Shown: one piece after another, positions 61,931-64,000 of the stretch
Layout of the letters: each line of letters begins with the position of its first letter
Position numbering within the stretch: the stretch's first letter is position 1
Origin: Chryseobacterium sp. JUb7
GTDB taxonomy: Bacteria; Bacteroidota; Bacteroidia; Flavobacteriales; Weeksellaceae
Assembly: GCF_024806495.1 (NCBI RefSeq)
Contig: NZ_JANUFF010000002.1
Span: 124,001 to 188,000, forward strand
Length of the DNA: 64,000 nucleotides
Reading direction: 5' to 3'
Translations under genes and position numbers: made by a program
Notes under the pieces: model-generated
The model's database searches: none
The model's input: the letters and a program-made list of their open reading frames with translations, nothing else
Told to the model about the DNA's origin: nothing

Positions 61931-62335
61931 ATGAAACAGTTTTTTATTTTATCACTCCTATTAATGGGAATAGGGATAACAGCTCAAGAAAAAGAATACG
62001 ACAAAAAAATCATAGGTTGCTATAAAGGCTCCGAACAAAACCAACAGATTGACGGGCTTTCCAAATACTGGGTTTCGTGCCGGTTAGAAAAAGGAAAAAG
62101 CATTTTGATGTTTGTTGCTATCGATAAAGATGGCAGCGTACGCCAGGAAACTGAAAATGGCCAATGGTGGACGAAAGATGGCAAATACTATGAACTTCAC
62201 AATTATGATAACGTTACAGATGTATACAATTATGAAGTTTTAGGCAGTGGTGATGTCAAGTTTCAGTCGATAGAATTATTAGGTAAAAAAGACAATACCT
62301 ACACCTTTATTGATACTAAAATAGAAGAAGATTAA
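61931..62335 (+). CDS. Small secreted protein, lipocalin-like?
   Basis: 134 residues with a signal peptide (MKQFFILSLLLMGIGITAQ). The mature part has the order GCYKGSEQNQ, KYWVSCRLEKGKSILMFVAI, NGQWWTKDGKYYELHNYDNV, VYNYEVLGSGDVKFQSIELL, which reads as a small beta barrel with two Cys (about residues 30 and 51). The style fits Bacteroidota lipocalin-like proteins but I cannot prove it. It precedes tpiA by 15 bases. Confidence 0.6.
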   Translation: MKQFFILSLLLMGIGITAQEKEYDKKIIGCYKGSEQNQQIDGLSKYWVSCRLEKGKSILMFVAIDKDGSVRQETENGQWWTKDGKYYELHNYDNVTDVYNYEVLGSGDVKFQSIELLGKKDNTYTFIDTKIEED

Positions 62336-62350
62336 ATAAATCAAAAAATT

Positions 62351-63109
62351 ATGAGAAGAAAAATCGTTGCAGGAAACTGGAAAATGAACAAAAATGTAAT
62401 TGATGCTCAACAATTGATGATTCAGTTACTAAGCTATAAAAACAATAATGCAACCAACTGTGAGGTTTGGATCGCTCCCCCATCTTTATATCTGATGATG
62501 GCTAAAGACATCTTCGAAAAAGACGAAATCGGAGTATTTTCACAGGATATGAGCGAACACGAAAGCGGAGCTTATACTGGTGAACTTTCTGCAGATATGC
62601 TGGAATCTATTGACGCAACAGGATCTCTTATCGGACATTCTGAAAGAAGACAATATCACGGTGAAACAGATTCTCACTGCAACAGAAAAGTAAAACTGGC
62701 TTTAGATAAAGGATTGATCCCTGTTTACTGTAATGGTGAAACATTGGAACAGAGAAAAGCAGGACAGCATTTTGATGTAGTGAAAAATCAGACTGAAGTT
62801 GCTCTTTTCACGCTTTCTGCAGAAGAAATCAAAAAAGTAGTTATCGCTTATGAACCTGTTTGGGCTATCGGAACCGGAGAAACGGCCACTCCTGAGCAGG
62901 CTCAGGAAATCCACGCTCATATCAGAAGCATTATTGCTGCAAAATACGGACAGGAAGTTGCTGATGAGGTTTCTATCCTTTACGGAGGTTCTGTAAAACC
63001 GGACAATGCAAAAGAAATTTTCTCTCAGCCTGACATCGACGGAGGTCTGATTGGCGGAGCTGCTTTGAAACTTGAAGATTTCTCTAAAATTATTGAAGGT
63101 TTTAACTAA
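62351..63109 (+). CDS. tpiA: Triose-phosphate isomerase
   Basis: 252 residues. Active-site residues are present: Lys in AGNWKMNKN, His in LIGHSERRQY, and Glu in VVIAYEPVWAIGTG, with the phosphate loop GGSVKPDNAKEIF and GLIGGAALK. It converts dihydroxyacetone phosphate and glyceraldehyde-3-phosphate in glycolysis. It lies 15 bases after the small secreted protein gene and ends at a strong terminator. Confidence 0.97.
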   Translation: MRRKIVAGNWKMNKNVIDAQQLMIQLLSYKNNNATNCEVWIAPPSLYLMMAKDIFEKDEIGVFSQDMSEHESGAYTGELSADMLESIDATGSLIGHSERRQYHGETDSHCNRKVKLALDKGLIPVYCNGETLEQRKAGQHFDVVKNQTEVALFTLSAEEIKKVVIAYEPVWAIGTGETATPEQAQEIHAHIRSIIAAKYGQEVADEVSILYGGSVKPDNAKEIFSQPDIDGGLIGGAALKLEDFSKIIEGFN

Positions 63110-63132
63110 AAAGAATTTTCTTAAACAATATA

Positions 63133-63161
63133 TAACGTGCTCACAGGCACGTTATTTTTTT
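63133..63161 (+). terminator. Intrinsic terminator of tpiA
   Basis: TAACGTGC / GCACGTTA (63133-63140, 63147-63154) followed by seven T. Confidence 0.92.
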
Positions 63162-63189
63162 ATATTTACAAAAACTAATTTCTATTGAA

Positions 63190-63774
63190 ATGAAAAAACT
63201 AATCATCTCATTTTGTTTTTTATTGTTTACAGTAGGTTTTGCGCAAAATTCTAATTTTAAACAAGACTACAATTCTCTGATAACCTATCTTGAAAAAGAA
63301 AACTGGACAGAATCTGAGCAGCTCTCTCAAAAGCTTTTACAATTGGCTGAAGCAGCTCCCAATATGCAAAATGAAAAGATGGTCTTAAGATATATGTACT
63401 TATATTCAAACGTAGGACTATTGAACGAAAATAAGATCTCAAAAGAGGAAGCTTTAAAGAAAGTTCAGTTTTTACAGGGAAAAGAAATGATAATGCCATC
63501 CCACCCGTTTAAACAAAACTGTTATAATAATTGCACCAGCCTTAAAGATGATGATAAAAACACCTTTTTCACAGGAGTTAACAATAAAAAAATTACTCAA
63601 ATTTTAAGTTTTGAGTATGTCCATATCCCTAATGGTATAAAAGAAAGCGCAGAGGAACTGGAAGGGAAAATCATCCGCCTGAAAGGAATACTAAAGGAAA
63701 TAACCGTTGAAGGAAATCTGCTTCCAAGATATAAACTGAGATTTTCAGAAGGTGAATATAAAGTTCGAAACTGA
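63190..63774 (+). CDS. Secreted protein of unknown function
   Basis: 194 residues with a signal peptide (MKKLIISFCFLLFTVGFAQ). The mature N-terminal half is helical with SLITYLEKENWTESEQLSQK, recalling a tetratricopeptide-like helix pair, and the second half is beta-rich (YVHIPNGIKESAEELEGKII; YKLRFSEGEYKVRN). Two Cys are close together (NCYNNCTSLKDDD). I cannot name the family. It stands alone between two terminators. Confidence 0.6.
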   Translation: MKKLIISFCFLLFTVGFAQNSNFKQDYNSLITYLEKENWTESEQLSQKLLQLAEAAPNMQNEKMVLRYMYLYSNVGLLNENKISKEEALKKVQFLQGKEMIMPSHPFKQNCYNNCTSLKDDDKNTFFTGVNNKKITQILSFEYVHIPNGIKESAEELEGKIIRLKGILKEITVEGNLLPRYKLRFSEGEYKVRN

Positions 63775-63783
63775 AAATAAATA

Positions 63784-63814
63784 AAAACTACGGCATCGGA
63801 GATGCCGCAGTTTT
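63784..63814. terminator. Bidirectional terminator at the right end
   Basis: AAAACT-A-CGGCATC / GATGCCG-C-AGTTTT (63784-63814, one internal mismatch). It lies between convergent genes and can serve both. Confidence 0.8.
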
Positions 63815-63828
63815 CGTTAAAAATCTAA

Positions 63829-64000
63829 TTATTGAATATCGACTATGTACATAGTACCTTTATCCTGTTTTCCGGTTTTAGGAAGAATTTTTGTCTTCGG
63901 GTTTCCGTTTCCGTCGTCAGCCACTCCAAAATCATCATCATTGAAAACCGCAAGTTTATTATTTCCTAAATAAACGATCCCTTCAAATTTATCATGCTCA
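63829..64000 (-). CDS. Phytase-type esterase-like protein, C-terminus only
   Basis: The minus strand is open from the right window edge (first complete codon at 63999) to a TAA at 63831-63829, with no start in view. The 56 visible residues include FEGIVYLGNNKLAVFNDDDF, then GVADDGNGNPKTKILPKTGK and the end GTMYIVDIQ. The NDDDFG...GNPKTKI pattern fits the C-terminal blade of the family described as having esterase-like activity of phytase, whose members are secreted propellers. Because only the tail is seen, this is tentative. Confidence 0.55.
   Translation of the reverse strand, partial: EHDKFEGIVYLGNNKLAVFNDDDFGVADDGNGNPKTKILPKTGKQDKGTMYIVDIQ

Overview
The window comes from an AT-rich member of the Bacteroidota, most likely a Chryseobacterium-like flavobacterium (Weeksellaceae). 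Evidence for this: a SusC/SusD pair, DUF5686 outer-membrane proteins, many secreted proteins with short signal peptides ending near AQ/GQ, an archaeal/eukaryote-type ProRS, and repeated TAnnTTTG promoter elements, the -7 consensus of this phylum. In two places the full TTG-N19-TAnnTTTG promoter is present. No tRNA, rRNA, CRISPR array, transposase or prophage block was seen. The two ends cut genes: an E1 dehydrogenase component at the left and, at the right, a C-terminus resembling phytase-type esterases on the minus strand.

Layout. 0-4.9 kb: E1 component, bestrophin channel, a divergent Lrp/AsnC regulator and methionine-gamma-lyase-like enzyme, GT2 glycosyltransferase. 5.4-8.4 kb: a large secreted repeat protein and a small membrane protein. 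8.6-11.3 kb: rRNA methyltransferase, a second methyltransferase and a ZIP transporter. 11.6-18.7 kb: an isolated SusC/SusD pair, a FadL-like barrel and a Trp/Gly-rich lipoprotein. 18.8-25.1 kb: proS, a DUF937-OmpA protein, mntH, grpE-dnaJ. 25.2-32.7 kb: small secreted/unknown proteins, GH43 hydrolase, DUF808 protein, YncE-like propeller, a paralogue of the repeat protein, and a lipoprotein esterase. 32.7-37.5 kb (minus strand): DedA, prfB, FAD oxidoreductase, AAA ATPase. 37.6-40.2 kb: ABC exporter pair and a membrane protein. 40.2-42.8 kb (minus strand): an ECF sigma / zinc anti-sigma / DUF417 (RclC-like) / MsrAB redox-stress cluster. 43.2-53.6 kb: alaS, secreted unknowns, two tandem DUF5686 proteins and an M28 peptidase. 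53.6-54.9 kb: a tandem array of about 171-bp palindromic units interrupted by a GIY-YIG nuclease gene. 55-58.3 kb: a secreted lectin-like protein and a GDPD. 58.7-64 kb: folP, a divergent DUF1599-MauE operon, a TerB-like protein, tpiA and small secreted proteins.

Most promising second-look items: the palindromic array around the GIY-YIG gene, whose last codons look repeat-derived; the ECF/anti-sigma/DUF417/MsrAB cluster with an ECF-type promoter between anti-sigma and DUF417; a DnaJ that keeps only the second of its two zinc centres; an AAA ATPase with an altered Walker A and an IF2-N-like head; and two inverted paralogous surface proteins, one carrying exact 528-bp internal duplications. Everything here was read by eye from the sequence; family names come from motif recognition, not from searches.
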